Of a stretch of DNA of 64,000 bases, positions 8,485 through 17,661 are shown one piece after another. How positions within the stretch are numbered: the stretch's first letter is position 1; each line of letters starts with the position of its first letter. The notes beneath the pieces were generated by a model. The model was not told the origin of the DNA. It saw only the letters and a list, made by a program, of their open reading frames with translations, and searched no databases. A program made the position numbers and the translations under genes. Location of the stretch: NCBI RefSeq assembly GCF_016587375.1, contig NZ_BNJG01000002.1, forward strand, positions 1,240,001 to 1,304,000, written 5' to 3'. Origin of the DNA: Ktedonobacter robiniae. Lineage in GTDB: Bacteria > Chloroflexota > Ktedonobacteria > Ktedonobacterales > Ktedonobacteraceae.

Positions 8485-9910
8485 TGAGAAAAAAAAGCGC
8501 AAGCGCAAAAAGAAGACGAAGCAGACCATCACTCGAGCGGTGACCCATATCCCTCTCATTGAGGCCAATCCTGGCAAACTTGAGGCGCTCGATCAGCTTG
8601 TGGCGGTTTACTTGCCGCTGTGCCAACAGTACACCACCCTGTTTTGCGAGGCCGAGACAAGCCCGGACAAGTACCAAGAAACCGTCTTCAAAACCGATCT
8701 TTCCGACCGCTTGCATCGAGTGGCGATACAGCAAGCCGCAGGCATTGCCAAAAGCTTTCGCACTAATCGAGCGAACGCCTATCAGGCGTACCTGGAAGAT
8801 GTGGCTGATTACGCTCAGGCCAAGGCCAAAGCTCAGGCGGAAGGCCGGATGCCCGCCTTCAAACGCCGCGAACCGACCTGGACCGAATGGGATCTCCCTG
8901 TGCTGCGTGTGCCAGTCATCCAAGCCAATGTCAACGTGGTGGTGGTCGAGAAGTCGGAGGACTCCACGTTCGACTACTGGCTGCGCGTGTCCACCTTAGA
9001 TTTCGGGAATCCGCTTCGAGTCCCAGTCAAACTCGCCTCCTATCACAAACGAGCACTCGAAGGCCGCACGCTCAATGCATCCACAACACTTCACAAGCGC
9101 AATGGAGTCTGGTGGCTGACGCTCTCCTTTGACGAGGACGTTCCTCTTCAAACCAAGCCTGACGCCCCTACAGTAGGCGTCGATGTGGGCATTGCCCATT
9201 TCCTCACGACCTCCACCAATAAAGAGTATGGCAGTTTTCATGGCAAGATGGCCCGACAGCACAAGCACGATCGGGAAAAGCGTCGCCGCAAGGCGAAACT
9301 GCGAGCCTGTCTGGAAAAGAAAGGCGTCCCAAAGGGCAAGCTTCCTTCGACACGTTCTGAAACGTCGCAACGCTTGAGCCGTCACGTCAAGCAAGAGATC
9401 AACCGGGCGGTCAATGAGTTGGTCAAAGATCATCCAGATGCCAGACTCATTTATGAGGACCTCAATGTGGCCTCGATGCGCTTCAAAGCAAGGGTGATGA
9501 ACAGTTATCTGTATGCTTCTCACCTGGGGCATATCCCAGAGCAGCTGGCCTGGGCCGCCGCCAAACAGGGCATGGCAGCCCACACGGTCCGAGCCGCCTA
9601 TTCCTCTCAGGAATGCCCCCGCTGCCATTATGTCGATCGCGCTAATCGGCCGAACCAGAAAACCTTCAAGTGCCTGGTCTGTGGTTACGCAGACCAGGCC
9701 GACCGCAAAGCCGCACAGACGCTCGCGGGACGCTGGGGGGATCGGAAACTGGCGGCATGTCGCTCGACCTCGGAGGTCAAGGCGCTCCTCATGACGCGGC
9801 ATGAAGCGTGGAAACAGCAGAATCAGCAGAGGATCCAGGATGCCGGGCCTCCCGTCCAGTTGAGCTTCTGGGATCCCCCAGAGATGTTCCTGGAATCATC
9901 TCACGAGTGA
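8441..9910 (+). CDS. tnpB: TnpB RNA-guided nuclease (IS607-associated)
   Basis: This 489-residue protein is a TnpB/OrfB-family nuclease, the family ancestral to Cas12. RuvC-I is VGVDVGIAHFLTTS, RuvC-II is LIYEDLNVASM and RuvC-III is DQADRKAAQTLAGR, so the three acidic residues are all present. The zinc ribbon is intact, with CPRCHY and CLVCGY. A lysine-rich N-terminal tail (KKKRKRKKKTKQ) makes it longer than the usual size of about 400. The family cuts the donor site using a guide RNA made from the element's right end. All catalytic features look functional. Confidence 0.93.
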   Translation: MDPPVSKKPQKASLDEKKKRKRKKKTKQTITRAVTHIPLIEANPGKLEALDQLVAVYLPLCQQYTTLFCEAETSPDKYQETVFKTDLSDRLHRVAIQQAAGIAKSFRTNRANAYQAYLEDVADYAQAKAKAQAEGRMPAFKRREPTWTEWDLPVLRVPVIQANVNVVVVEKSEDSTFDYWLRVSTLDFGNPLRVPVKLASYHKRALEGRTLNASTTLHKRNGVWWLTLSFDEDVPLQTKPDAPTVGVDVGIAHFLTTSTNKEYGSFHGKMARQHKHDREKRRRKAKLRACLEKKGVPKGKLPSTRSETSQRLSRHVKQEINRAVNELVKDHPDARLIYEDLNVASMRFKARVMNSYLYASHLGHIPEQLAWAAAKQGMAAHTVRAAYSSQECPRCHYVDRANRPNQKTFKCLVCGYADQADRKAAQTLAGRWGDRKLAACRSTSEVKALLMTRHEAWKQQNQQRIQDAGPPVQLSFWDPPEMFLESSHE

Positions 9911-10042
9911 ACATCTCTCAGTAGAGAGGGGTGCATAGGATGCTCGTAGTGCATCCTCCCGCCTAGTCCGCTGTTTGGTAAACAGGCGTAGGTTAAAGTG
10001 AGAAGGATAATCATTGCAATAGATGGTTATCCTTTGATCAAC
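9905..10042 (+). ncRNA. Candidate TnpB guide RNA (omega/reRNA) at the IS607 right end
   Basis: The stretch between the tnpB stop and the right junction holds four successive hairpins. They are CTCTC-AGTA-GAGAG (9915-9928), AGGATGC-7nt-GCATCCT (9937-9957), CTGTTT-GGT-AAACAG (9971-9985) enclosed by CCTA/TAGG, and AGGATAA/TTATCCT (10004-10033). Known TnpB guide RNAs occupy this position and take their guide from the flank just past the right end. The 5' boundary is a guess and probably lies inside tnpB. Confidence 0.55.
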
Positions 10043-10745
10043 TATCAGCATAGCCCCGGTTACGAATCTCTTGCATCAAAGCATGCGTGATCGCGCCTCC
10101 AAACCCTCTATGGCGAAAGGCTGGTGGTGTCGATATATCATAGATTGTGGCACAGCCCCCAGCATCCAACAGGGTACCAGCAGTTACTGGCATATTGTTC
10201 AGATACCCAATATAGTGCAGTGAGAAGGCGTCCAACCCATACCCATGCCGCATATAGGCATCGTAGAATATTGATAGATCTGAGCCAAAACCTGCCTCGG
10301 AGACGTAAACCCACTCTGAGAGCATCTGATCGTTGTGAACCTGTTCGATACGAAAGTTATCCGTCACAGTGGGGGCAGCGCCAAGAGATGTTAGATCGGC
10401 TAATAACCAGTTGCCACCTGGTCCGCCTGGCATTCCGCGTGCTTCCAAACGCTTGCCAAGGTCCCCTGGCTGATCGTCAGGAAACACAAACCAATCAATA
10501 TGCTCAATACATTGGCCAACCTGTTCGAGCATGTCATTTATTCGCTCCTCTGTACGAGAATCTTCGAAGCTTGTGCGCAAAATGTAGTTACCAGGGGCCG
10601 GTTTGTTGCTTACGAACCAGAACGACTCCGCGTCATACATAGTTATACCGGGCAGTCCAGCAAACAAGCGCATATAAGCTATCAAGTTTTCCTGTATCTG
10701 GCGAGGTTTTTCTTTGCCTGATAAGTCCAGAGGTAACAAGGTCAT
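10038..10745 (-). pseudogene. 5' part of a GNAT acetyltransferase gene split by IS607
   Basis: Starting at the ATG at 10745, this part encodes a GNAT-fold protein with the acetyl-CoA loop motif FRHRGFGGAITHALMQEI. It stops six residues after RNRGYADS because the reading frame runs into the IS607 right end. The missing C-terminal strand and helix are found in frame at 7690-7800. The remaining protein lacks the last 35 residues, including the Y-x-K-L-G-Y motif, and is probably inactive. A TTG further upstream at 10808 could also start it. Confidence 0.85.
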
Positions 10746-11106
10746 AAGTGTTTCTTTCACTTGCAAAACACATTGATTTGAATAATTGTATACTATGCAA
10801 GCAAACAAGACAATCTATTGTCTTGCATCTACTACCTGGCACCTTGTCTAGTGAGTGTAGTCCTAAAATTGTAGATAAGGTAACGACTTTTTCCCGCAAC
10901 AGACGATCCCACCATGCAAGAAGCTGAATTGCAGGTCTTGCGTAAAGGCTTCGCGAAAGTCCTCACCCTGGACGAAATCTTCGAACAACTCTGAAAATAA
11001 GTAGCGCTACTTACCAAGACTTTCAGCAAGATCGGAGAAGTTTTTTTCGCTGGTAGCACGTAAGATGGTAGCAAAGAAAACATTTTATGCATACTCTGGA
11101 GGTGTT
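10746..11106. other. Gene-free stretch with one 26-codon ORF
   Basis: No recognisable gene is seen. A 26-residue plus-strand ORF at 10914-10994 (MQEAELQVLRKGFAKV onwards) has protein-like composition but no clear ribosome-binding site, and it may be a remnant. The stretch must also hold the promoters of the two divergent neighbours. Confidence 0.3.
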
Positions 11107-11658
11107 ATGGGAAAAGTTATTATCGGCGCTACCATCTCACTGGATGGGTTTATGAATGACCGTCATAATGATATCAGCCGCCTATATCCTGATTTTGAAG
11201 CGTTGCGAAGCACAGAGATGTTACAGGAGGAAATACGGACGACAGGCGCGGTGGTAATGGGTCGACGTTCCTACGACATGGCAGAGGGAGATTTAACGGG
11301 TTACGAGTATCAAGTGCCAATCTTCGTCCTGACGCATACCATTCCAGAAGGGGAAATTAAGGGGCAAAATGATAAGTTGACAGTGACATTCGTCACCGAT
11401 GGCATTGAAAGCGCTTTTGAGCAGGCTAAAAACGCCGCGGGCGAGAAGCAAGTCACGGTGGTAGGAGGCGCGAATACTGCTCAGCAATGCCTACGAGCCG
11501 GGCTGGCCGATGAGATCCATATGGGCGTCGTCCCTGTCCTTTTTGGTGAAGGCCTACGATTTTTCGATCCTCTCGTCAATGAGCAGCTACAACTGGAGAA
11601 AATAAGAGTCTTCGAGTCTCCCACGAGAACCGATCTCTGGTTCCGCATCGTCAAGTGA
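11107..11658 (+). CDS. RibD/dihydrofolate-reductase-fold protein
   Basis: This 183-residue protein has the RibD C-terminal/DHFR fold, with VIIGATISLDGFMND at the N-terminus, GAVVMGRRSYDM, VTFVTDGIESAFEQAK and VVGGANTAQQCL (NADPH-binding region). The family reduces unknown small molecules and is widespread in soil bacteria; a role in riboflavin synthesis is unlikely for a stand-alone domain. The start at 11107 is fixed by GGAGGTGTT directly upstream. It is a paralogue of the convergent gene at 11793-12389. Confidence 0.88.
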   Translation: MGKVIIGATISLDGFMNDRHNDISRLYPDFEALRSTEMLQEEIRTTGAVVMGRRSYDMAEGDLTGYEYQVPIFVLTHTIPEGEIKGQNDKLTVTFVTDGIESAFEQAKNAAGEKQVTVVGGANTAQQCLRAGLADEIHMGVVPVLFGEGLRFFDPLVNEQLQLEKIRVFESPTRTDLWFRIVK

Positions 11659-11663
11659 ACAAG

Positions 11664-11788
11664 CGCCACTGACGTACGCGCCTACGCGGTTGTGGCTTGA
11701 TGAACGGATAGTTTAACACCTATATCCTTTCACTTCGTTGACTCCCCCAACGCCGCGAAGCGGGTAGGCGCATACATCAAGTAACGCG
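11664..11788. repeat. Divergent inverted repeat between the two DHFR-fold genes
   Basis: Imperfect arms near 11664-11689 and 11752-11788 (ACGTACGCGCCTACGCGG and its approximate complement) lie between convergent gene ends. The arm core, GTACGCGCCTAC, resembles family 1 arms (GTACGCGTCTAC), so this may be a decayed member. Confidence 0.45.
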
Positions 11789-11792
11789 CCTC

Positions 11793-12389
11793 CTACTTCT
11801 TGACGCTATATGTGAGGTGGGTGACCCCTTTGCCGATACTTACGTGAGGGCCATCGAGTTGGACGGGGGCCACCTTGAGGTGCTCAAAGAGACGCACGCC
11901 CTCGCCCAACAGGACGGGAACTAGGTCGATGTGAATTTCGTCGAGCAGGCCAGCATTGAGGCACTGCTGCACGATAGTCGTGGAGGCAATAACAACCTTT
12001 TTGTTGCCTGCGATCTTCTGGGCCTGCTCAATGGCGCTCTCGATGCCATCTGTGACGAAGGTTACCGGCCATTCCTCCTGAACCCATTCTGGTGCGGGGC
12101 GATGCGTCACGACGACGACCGGGGCTGTTATGGGATGGTGCCCTCCCCATCCATGAGTAAGTTCGTACAATCTGCGCCCAGCCACGAGAGCCCCTGCGGT
12201 GTTGATGGCTTCATCATACATCTCGATGCTCGCCGCCGAGAGCTTGAGCGTTTGCTCTCTATCGCCAATTTTGATTGTGTAATCGGTATCGCCGCCCATC
12301 ATCCAGGCAAAGAGGTGTTGGAAGTCTTCGTTTGGTCCAGCAACAAAACCATCCAGTGACATCGAGAAGCCCGTGGAGACCTTTCCCAT
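11793..12389 (-). CDS. RibD/dihydrofolate-reductase-fold protein
   Basis: This 198-residue paralogue of the 11107 gene has the same landmarks: STGFSMSLDGFVAGP, GALVAGRRLYEL, VTFVTDGIESAIEQAQ and LDEIHIDLVPVLLGEG. It carries an insertion around residues 25-60. It is probably an NADPH-dependent reductase of unknown substrate. The two genes converge with about 130 bp between them and probably arose by inverted duplication. Confidence 0.88.
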   Translation of the reverse strand: MGKVSTGFSMSLDGFVAGPNEDFQHLFAWMMGGDTDYTIKIGDREQTLKLSAASIEMYDEAINTAGALVAGRRLYELTHGWGGHHPITAPVVVVTHRPAPEWVQEEWPVTFVTDGIESAIEQAQKIAGNKKVVIASTTIVQQCLNAGLLDEIHIDLVPVLLGEGVRLFEHLKVAPVQLDGPHVSIGKGVTHLTYSVKK

Positions 12390-12842
12390 ATCTATTTCCT
12401 TTCATATTCCTCTAGCTGTAATTATCGTTATGCAAGAACATGCATATGGTAACTCAAGCAATGCTCAAGCCTCTGTTTCTCATCTCTCTAATGTTACAAC
12501 ACCAATTAAGAAGCACCCAGGTCTACCCAATTATGCATTTCTGCCCATCTATTCTTTCTGTCCTGGCCGTATCCGGCAAGGCTTATTATTCGGGCACCGC
12601 GCCCAACATGACCTTTCCCCAGCAAGGCGCCCCCTACTGCGATAAATTGCTTGCCTTGTATTTTTGTCTATGATATATGTGTAGTATTGTAGAGGGCATT
12701 ATAAGTGTTGAGCTATTTAAAGCAGAACTAATTGATTGAAGAGTAAAAGTAGAAATGTGACCAGGAACGAACAAAAAGGATCTTTGCTCTTGCTGTAGGG
12801 AAAGGATAGCCCTGGCTTTGCAGGTTAAAAGGGGCTGGCATT
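12390..12842. other. Gene-free stretch upstream of the PAS kinase
   Basis: Short frames here lack ribosome-binding sites and recognisable motifs. The last 20 bases hold AAAAGGGG, the ribosome-binding site of the following kinase gene. No operator or RNA structure is convincing. Confidence 0.4.
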
Positions 12843-14684
12843 ATGGGTCAGGAGCCGCAAATTGATAATATCTCGGCGAGAGTGAAACATATTGTAAAAT
12901 ATCGCGAAGTTGTCAATTATGGCACCCGGTTTGGCCTTATTGTCATGACACGCGATGGCCGCTTCCTGGAAGTGAATCACGCCATTTTAGAAGACACCGG
13001 CATGAGCCTGAATGATCTTGTAGGTAAATATGTTGTGGAGATGCCCTGGTGGTCGCACTCCCTCGAAACGCGACTCCAGATCCGCGAGGTCATGGAACGG
13101 GCTATGAGAGGCGAGACAGTACGTTTTGATATACGTGTGTTCCCTCGTTCCGATTTTTACCGCGATGTCGATGTAACGATCATGCCATTTCTTGATAGCA
13201 CAAGGCAGGGTGAGTATCTTATCTGGACCGGGTTTGACGTGACCGAGCGCAAACGCTTAGAGGATGAAAAGCATTTTTTGATCGACGCCATTCCAACCAT
13301 TATCTGGACCGCTCGACCCGATGGTTATATTGATTACTTGAATAAACAGTGGAGTAATTATACCCTGACATCGATTGAACAATCGCGTGGGGACGGCTGG
13401 AGTGAGTGTGTGCATCCCGATGATCGCCAGAAGGCGCTGGCAAATTGGTACAATATGGTTCATACGGGAGAACCCGGCGAGAATGAGTATCGCTTACGGA
13501 ATGGGATTACCGGTGAATATCGCTGGTTCCTGGTTTACACTGTGCCCATACGTGATGTGCAAGGAAACATTGTTGGCTGGTGTGGCACCTGCACAGATAA
13601 CCACGACAAAAAGATGACTGAGTTTGCTCTACGTATGAGACAGTTGCAATTTCGCACCCTCTTTGATGCCAACATCATTGGTATCGGTATCACTGATATT
13701 TATGGGCATGTGTGGGAAGCAAATGACGCATATTTACAGATGTTGGGGAGCACACGCGAAGATATGAATAGAGGCGAGGTGCGGTGGGACCAATTGACGG
13801 CACCAGAGTATCTTGAGCGAGATGAGAAAGCGATCCAGGAATTGCGGGAGAGTGGTACCTGCTATCCTTATGAAAAGGAGTATCAACATCCTGATGGGAA
13901 ACGTGTCCCTGTGGTAGTAGGGGCAGCGTTGCTTGATAAAGAGAGTGGAAAAGCCATCAGCTTTTTTGTGGATATCACCGCACGGAAAGAGCTTGAAAAG
14001 CGTAAAGATGAGTTTATCAGCCTCGCCAGTCATGAGCTAAAGACCCCCGTTACCTCGTTGAAAATGCTGGTCCAATTCCTGCGGCGCAGAGTCCAGAGAG
14101 AGGGCGATAAACGCACAAACTATGATCTTATGCGCATGGAATTGCAGGTTGATGCCTTAAAGCGTCTCATTGACGACCTGCTGAACGTCTCAAAAATCCA
14201 GATGGGCTTGTTCAGTTATGAAGACGAAATTCTCGACCCAGACAAAGTGCTTCACGAAACCATTGAGATACTTCAACCTACGCTTTCCGACCATGTGCTC
14301 ATCTTACATGGACACCTACACCACGTCCTGGTGTGCGACCCGCAACGCTTCACTCAGGTCGTGAACAACCTGGTAACAAATGCGGTAAAATACTCTCCCG
14401 AGGCCCATGAGGTGGATATCTTTCTCTCAGAAAGCGAGCGATGGGTTTGTATTAAAGTATGCGATCATGGCGTGGGTATACCAGCACCCCAACGCGAGAA
14501 GATCTTTGAGCGCTTCAACCGTGGCGCGTATGGGACAAGCGAGAAGGCCTTCCCCGGCCTGGGCATGGGCCTTTACATCACTTACGAGATCGTCACGCAT
14601 TACCACGGCTCGATTACCGTCGAGAGCGAGGAGGGCAAGGGCTCCACCTTTACCGTCTGCCTCCCCTTTGCACAGCAGACCTAA
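12843..14684 (+). CDS. PAS-domain sensor histidine kinase (cytoplasmic)
   Basis: This 613-residue kinase has no membrane segment. Three PAS/PAC modules (about residues 20-140, 140-265 and 270-390) precede the dimerisation/phosphoacceptor domain with SLASHELKTPVTSLK (His397). The HATPase domain shows NNLVTNAVKYSPEA, DHGVGIP, FERFNRG and GLGMGLYI. It autophosphorylates in response to a cytoplasmic cue sensed by the PAS domains. No response regulator is adjacent, so it is an orphan kinase here. Confidence 0.93.
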   Translation: MGQEPQIDNISARVKHIVKYREVVNYGTRFGLIVMTRDGRFLEVNHAILEDTGMSLNDLVGKYVVEMPWWSHSLETRLQIREVMERAMRGETVRFDIRVFPRSDFYRDVDVTIMPFLDSTRQGEYLIWTGFDVTERKRLEDEKHFLIDAIPTIIWTARPDGYIDYLNKQWSNYTLTSIEQSRGDGWSECVHPDDRQKALANWYNMVHTGEPGENEYRLRNGITGEYRWFLVYTVPIRDVQGNIVGWCGTCTDNHDKKMTEFALRMRQLQFRTLFDANIIGIGITDIYGHVWEANDAYLQMLGSTREDMNRGEVRWDQLTAPEYLERDEKAIQELRESGTCYPYEKEYQHPDGKRVPVVVGAALLDKESGKAISFFVDITARKELEKRKDEFISLASHELKTPVTSLKMLVQFLRRRVQREGDKRTNYDLMRMELQVDALKRLIDDLLNVSKIQMGLFSYEDEILDPDKVLHETIEILQPTLSDHVLILHGHLHHVLVCDPQRFTQVVNNLVTNAVKYSPEAHEVDIFLSESERWVCIKVCDHGVGIPAPQREKIFERFNRGAYGTSEKAFPGLGMGLYITYEIVTHYHGSITVESEEGKGSTFTVCLPFAQQT

Positions 14685-14817
14685 AACAGGATGGCTTGAC
14701 AGGAGTGGAGCGCATCTATATACTTGCCATCAAACTCCTGTTCTAATTCAATATGCAGGAAGTATTGGGTAGCAGATGGCCCGCCGTCGGGGTGCCACCG
14801 TTTGCTGGAGAGGATTC

Positions 14818-16062
14818 ATGAAGTCAACTGTCACCAGGGAAGGGACGAATAGGGGAGGCCGCATGGCCCTCTGGCGCAACCGTGATTTTATGCTGCTGTG
14901 GAGTGGCCAGGCGTTCTCGTCCCTTGGCACGACGGTTACCCAGACCGCCTACCCGCTCCTGGTCTGGGACCTATCGCATTCAGCGGCGTTAGTTGGCCTG
15001 GTGGGCGGCCTCGGCACATTGCCCTATATCTTTCTCAGCCTGATCGTAGGCGCGTTGATTGATCGTTGGGATCGCAAACGCCTGATGATCGTCTGTGATA
15101 CTGGTCGGGCCATCAATCTGGCAAGTGTGCTTGTCGTGATGTGGCTGGGACGCCTGACCGTCGCCCAGATCTGCGCCAATACGCTGATTGAAGGGACATT
15201 CTACGTCTTCTTTAACCTGGCTGAAGTCTCCTGTCTACCTCAGGTTGTCAGCAAAGAACAAATTCCGTTGGCCACGTCACAGAATGAGGCGACGACGGGT
15301 ACCACAGTACTCGTCGGTCCGGCACTCGGCGGCGCCCTCTACACACTGAGCCAATCTGTGCCATTTCTGGCTGACGCGATCTCCTACGTGATCTCTGTAA
15401 TCACACTGAGCTTTATCAGAGTGCCTTTTCAGGGGAAACGTCAGGAGGGTCAGCAGCGCAAACTGCTGGCCGAAATTCGTGAGGGCCTCGCCTGGCTCTG
15501 GCATCAGCCACTCATTCGCTTTATAGCCTTTCTCACAGGCGGCTGCAACTTTATCGGCGCGGGTTTACTCCCAGTTCTCCTGGTTCTAGTCAAACAGCAG
15601 CACGGCTCTTCGCTGGCCTATGGAACGATCTTGACTATTGGTGGAGTCGGGGCGATTATCGGCTCTTTGTTGGGCGCGCCAATTCAGAAGCGCTACCGCT
15701 TTGGTCCGGTCATTATTTGCCTCATCTGGTTTGAGGCTTTGTGCTTTCCGCTCTACGCCATAGCTCCTAACCCGCTCCTGCTAGGAGTAATCTCCGCGTG
15801 CCTCTTTGTGGCAGGCCCCATCTATAACGTGGTCCAGTTTAGCTATCGAATCTCGCTGATTCCCGACGAACTCCAGGGACGCGTCAACAGTGTTTTTCGC
15901 CTGCTGGCCTTTGGCTTCCAGCCGTTCGGCTTTGCCTTGACTGGTCTGTTGATCCAATGGTTTCAAGTAATTCCAGCAATTCTGTTTCTATCAGCCTGCG
16001 CATTGCTCCTGGCGATCCTGACGTCTGTCAACAAACACGTCATCCATGCCGGACGCACATAA
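14818..16062 (+). CDS. MFS transporter (MFS_3 / enterobactin-exporter type)
   Basis: This major facilitator protein has about twelve membrane segments. The N-terminus reads ALWRNRDFMLLWSGQAFSSL and is followed by the loop DRWDRKRLMI (motif A-like). Related proteins export siderophores or drugs by proton antiport; the substrate here is unknown. The ATG at 14818 has GGAGAGGA upstream; the ATG at 14863 with GGGGAGG is an equally good internal start. A rho-independent terminator follows at 16158. Confidence 0.88.
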   Translation: MKSTVTREGTNRGGRMALWRNRDFMLLWSGQAFSSLGTTVTQTAYPLLVWDLSHSAALVGLVGGLGTLPYIFLSLIVGALIDRWDRKRLMIVCDTGRAINLASVLVVMWLGRLTVAQICANTLIEGTFYVFFNLAEVSCLPQVVSKEQIPLATSQNEATTGTTVLVGPALGGALYTLSQSVPFLADAISYVISVITLSFIRVPFQGKRQEGQQRKLLAEIREGLAWLWHQPLIRFIAFLTGGCNFIGAGLLPVLLVLVKQQHGSSLAYGTILTIGGVGAIIGSLLGAPIQKRYRFGPVIICLIWFEALCFPLYAIAPNPLLLGVISACLFVAGPIYNVVQFSYRISLIPDELQGRVNSVFRLLAFGFQPFGFALTGLLIQWFQVIPAILFLSACALLLAILTSVNKHVIHAGRT

Positions 16063-16157
16063 GAAGCGTCGAAGACTGACCCCAGGCCCCACACGGCGGC
16101 GAAGCTGAGATTGCCGCCCTCTGCGAACGCCTGCGCACCTACCTTATAACACAATGA

Positions 16158-16195
16158 GAGTAGCCTATGTATCAGGCTACTCCTATTTCTCTTTT
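16158..16195 (+). terminator. Rho-independent terminator of the MFS gene
   Basis: GAGTAGCCT (16158-16166) pairs with AGGCTACTC (16174-16182), followed by CTATTTCTCTTTT. Confidence 0.75.
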
Positions 16196-16214
16196 GTAGT
16201 CCGAAAATGGCATT

Positions 16215-16269
16215 CTCGGACTTTGCATAACTGATACAGCACCCGCTCATTTTTCGCGCAAAGTCCGAG
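16215..16269 (-). terminator. Hairpin downstream of the EamA gene
   Basis: CTCGGACTTTGC (16215-16226) and GCAAAGTCCGAG (16258-16269) form a 12-bp perfect stem with a 31-nt loop, 16 bp past the minus-strand stop. A weaker GTCCGA/TCGGAC hairpin overlaps its far side. Confidence 0.5.
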
Positions 16270-16284
16270 GGAGCCTGCAAGTCT

Positions 16285-17199
16285 TTATCCTTCCTTTGTG
16301 AAAGATTTTGTTGGAACGAGCAAAATCAGCGCCATTGCTCCCAATAAGCAACCTGCACCAAGGAGGCCGAGAGACCCTAGCTCCTCCCGGAAAAGGAGCC
16401 ATGCGAGGAGCGCAGCAGTTAGCGGTTCGCACATTGTCACAATACTTGCCACCGTTGCCGACAGGGACCGGATGCCCATTTGAAAGAGTCCATAGCCAAG
16501 TGCGGTTGGAATACTCCCCAGGTAGAGCAATATCAACCATCCCCACGCTGGATACACGAGCACTAAATCCGTTGCCGAAGCACAGACGAACAACATGAGC
16601 GCACCAGTCCCAAACGCCACAGCACTTATCTGGACCGGGTGATACTTGTTGGTCAGCAAGCGTCCACACAGAATGAAGCCAGCATAGCCACAAGCCGAGA
16701 GAAACGCCAGCCCTATTCCCGCGAGTGAGACCGCTTCTTTGCCTGCGAGAGAACGTGTCCCGATGAGAAGAATAGTTCCGCTTAAAGCAGCTACCAGGGC
16801 GATGAGGGTCATCAGGGTCAGGCGCTCTCGTGTTATAAGGGTAGAGCAGACAGCGATAATCACGGGAGCCGCACAAATGGCAATCAGTGTTGAGACGCCG
16901 ACGCCCGCAGAAGCAATGGCCGCAATATAACAGGCCTGGGAGAGGGCGATCAAGCTTCCCATAAGCATCATTACACACAGGTCACGAGACTTGATGTGAA
17001 AGAGGCGGCGACCAAGGCGTATCCAGCCTACGAGCAAAAACAGAGGAGCGGCAATTGCCAGGCGCAAAAAAGTCAATGAGAGAGCATTGGTCGCGCCATA
17101 GGTATACATAGCCTGGTTCGCGATGCCAACCGTACCCCAGGAAATCGAGGCGCAGACGACGAGCAAGAAATCACGACGAGATGAAGGTTGCGAGAACAT
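16285..17199 (-). CDS. EamA/DMT-family transporter
   Basis: This 304-residue inner-membrane protein has ten predicted membrane helices made of two EamA repeats (about residues 10-145 and 155-300). The typical helix-end sequence FREELGSLGLLGAGCLLGA is present. The drug/metabolite transporter family exports amino acids, metabolites or drugs. The ATG at 17199 has AGGAAGG upstream and is preferred to a GTG at 17226. Confidence 0.88.
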   Translation of the reverse strand: MFSQPSSRRDFLLVVCASISWGTVGIANQAMYTYGATNALSLTFLRLAIAAPLFLLVGWIRLGRRLFHIKSRDLCVMMLMGSLIALSQACYIAAIASAGVGVSTLIAICAAPVIIAVCSTLITRERLTLMTLIALVAALSGTILLIGTRSLAGKEAVSLAGIGLAFLSACGYAGFILCGRLLTNKYHPVQISAVAFGTGALMLFVCASATDLVLVYPAWGWLILLYLGSIPTALGYGLFQMGIRSLSATVASIVTMCEPLTAALLAWLLFREELGSLGLLGAGCLLGAMALILLVPTKSFTKEG

Positions 17200-17661
17200 G
17201 AAGTATCCCTTCCTCTTGATGCACACGGAGAATCAAAAAACAAGAATGCACAGAGGGCAGGGTGAGATCGCAAGAAAAAGACACAAACTCTTCAGAGAAT
17301 GTGTTAAAGAGGCGGATAAAACCGTTCTCCCTGCCCTAATGGGTGGAGAAGGGAGGAGGGGAGCACAAGGGATGGGAATAAGAAACGGTACGATCAATCA
17401 TTTTAAATGCGTCCTTGTCTATGACGACACTAGAAGCAATACATTTGCTCTTCTATTTTACCAGGGTGAAGGGGAGTCATGTCAAGCATTTATCCACCCA
17501 TGGGTGACGTGTTTGGATGTCTTTTTCGTTTTGGGCCGTTCCTTGACGGTCTCAGAGCGTTGATTTTGTTCGATGTAACTCTACTATTATACCATAACGA
17601 GGGCATTTAGAAGCTCTACCAGGTCCCTCCTGCATGGGCGGCGGGCCTTGCAATAGACATT
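17200..17661. other. Gene-free leader stretch upstream of the EamA gene
   Basis: No gene is supported. Read on the minus strand it would be the EamA promoter and 5' leader. A CTCC...GGAG type inverted pair around 17320-17350 is weak, and no riboswitch class is recognised. Confidence 0.35.

Larger units (their letters stand above)
7797..10046 (+). mobile_element. IS607-family element inserted in a GNAT gene
   Basis: The element is about 2,246 bp and carries a serine recombinase gene and tnpB. The left junction is CCAGG/TATC at 7797-7800 and the right junction is TATC/AGCATAGCC at 10043-10046. TATC is present at both, so the exact crossover is ambiguous over four bases. IS607 elements lack terminal inverted repeats and use a 2-bp overlap, which fits. 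Boundaries come from the interrupted acetyltransferase frame, not from homology. Confidence 0.85.

Noticed and set aside
17123..17563. Plus-strand ORF of 146 codons upstream of the EamA gene
   Set aside because: It overlaps the EamA start on the other strand, lacks a ribosome-binding site and has no domain.
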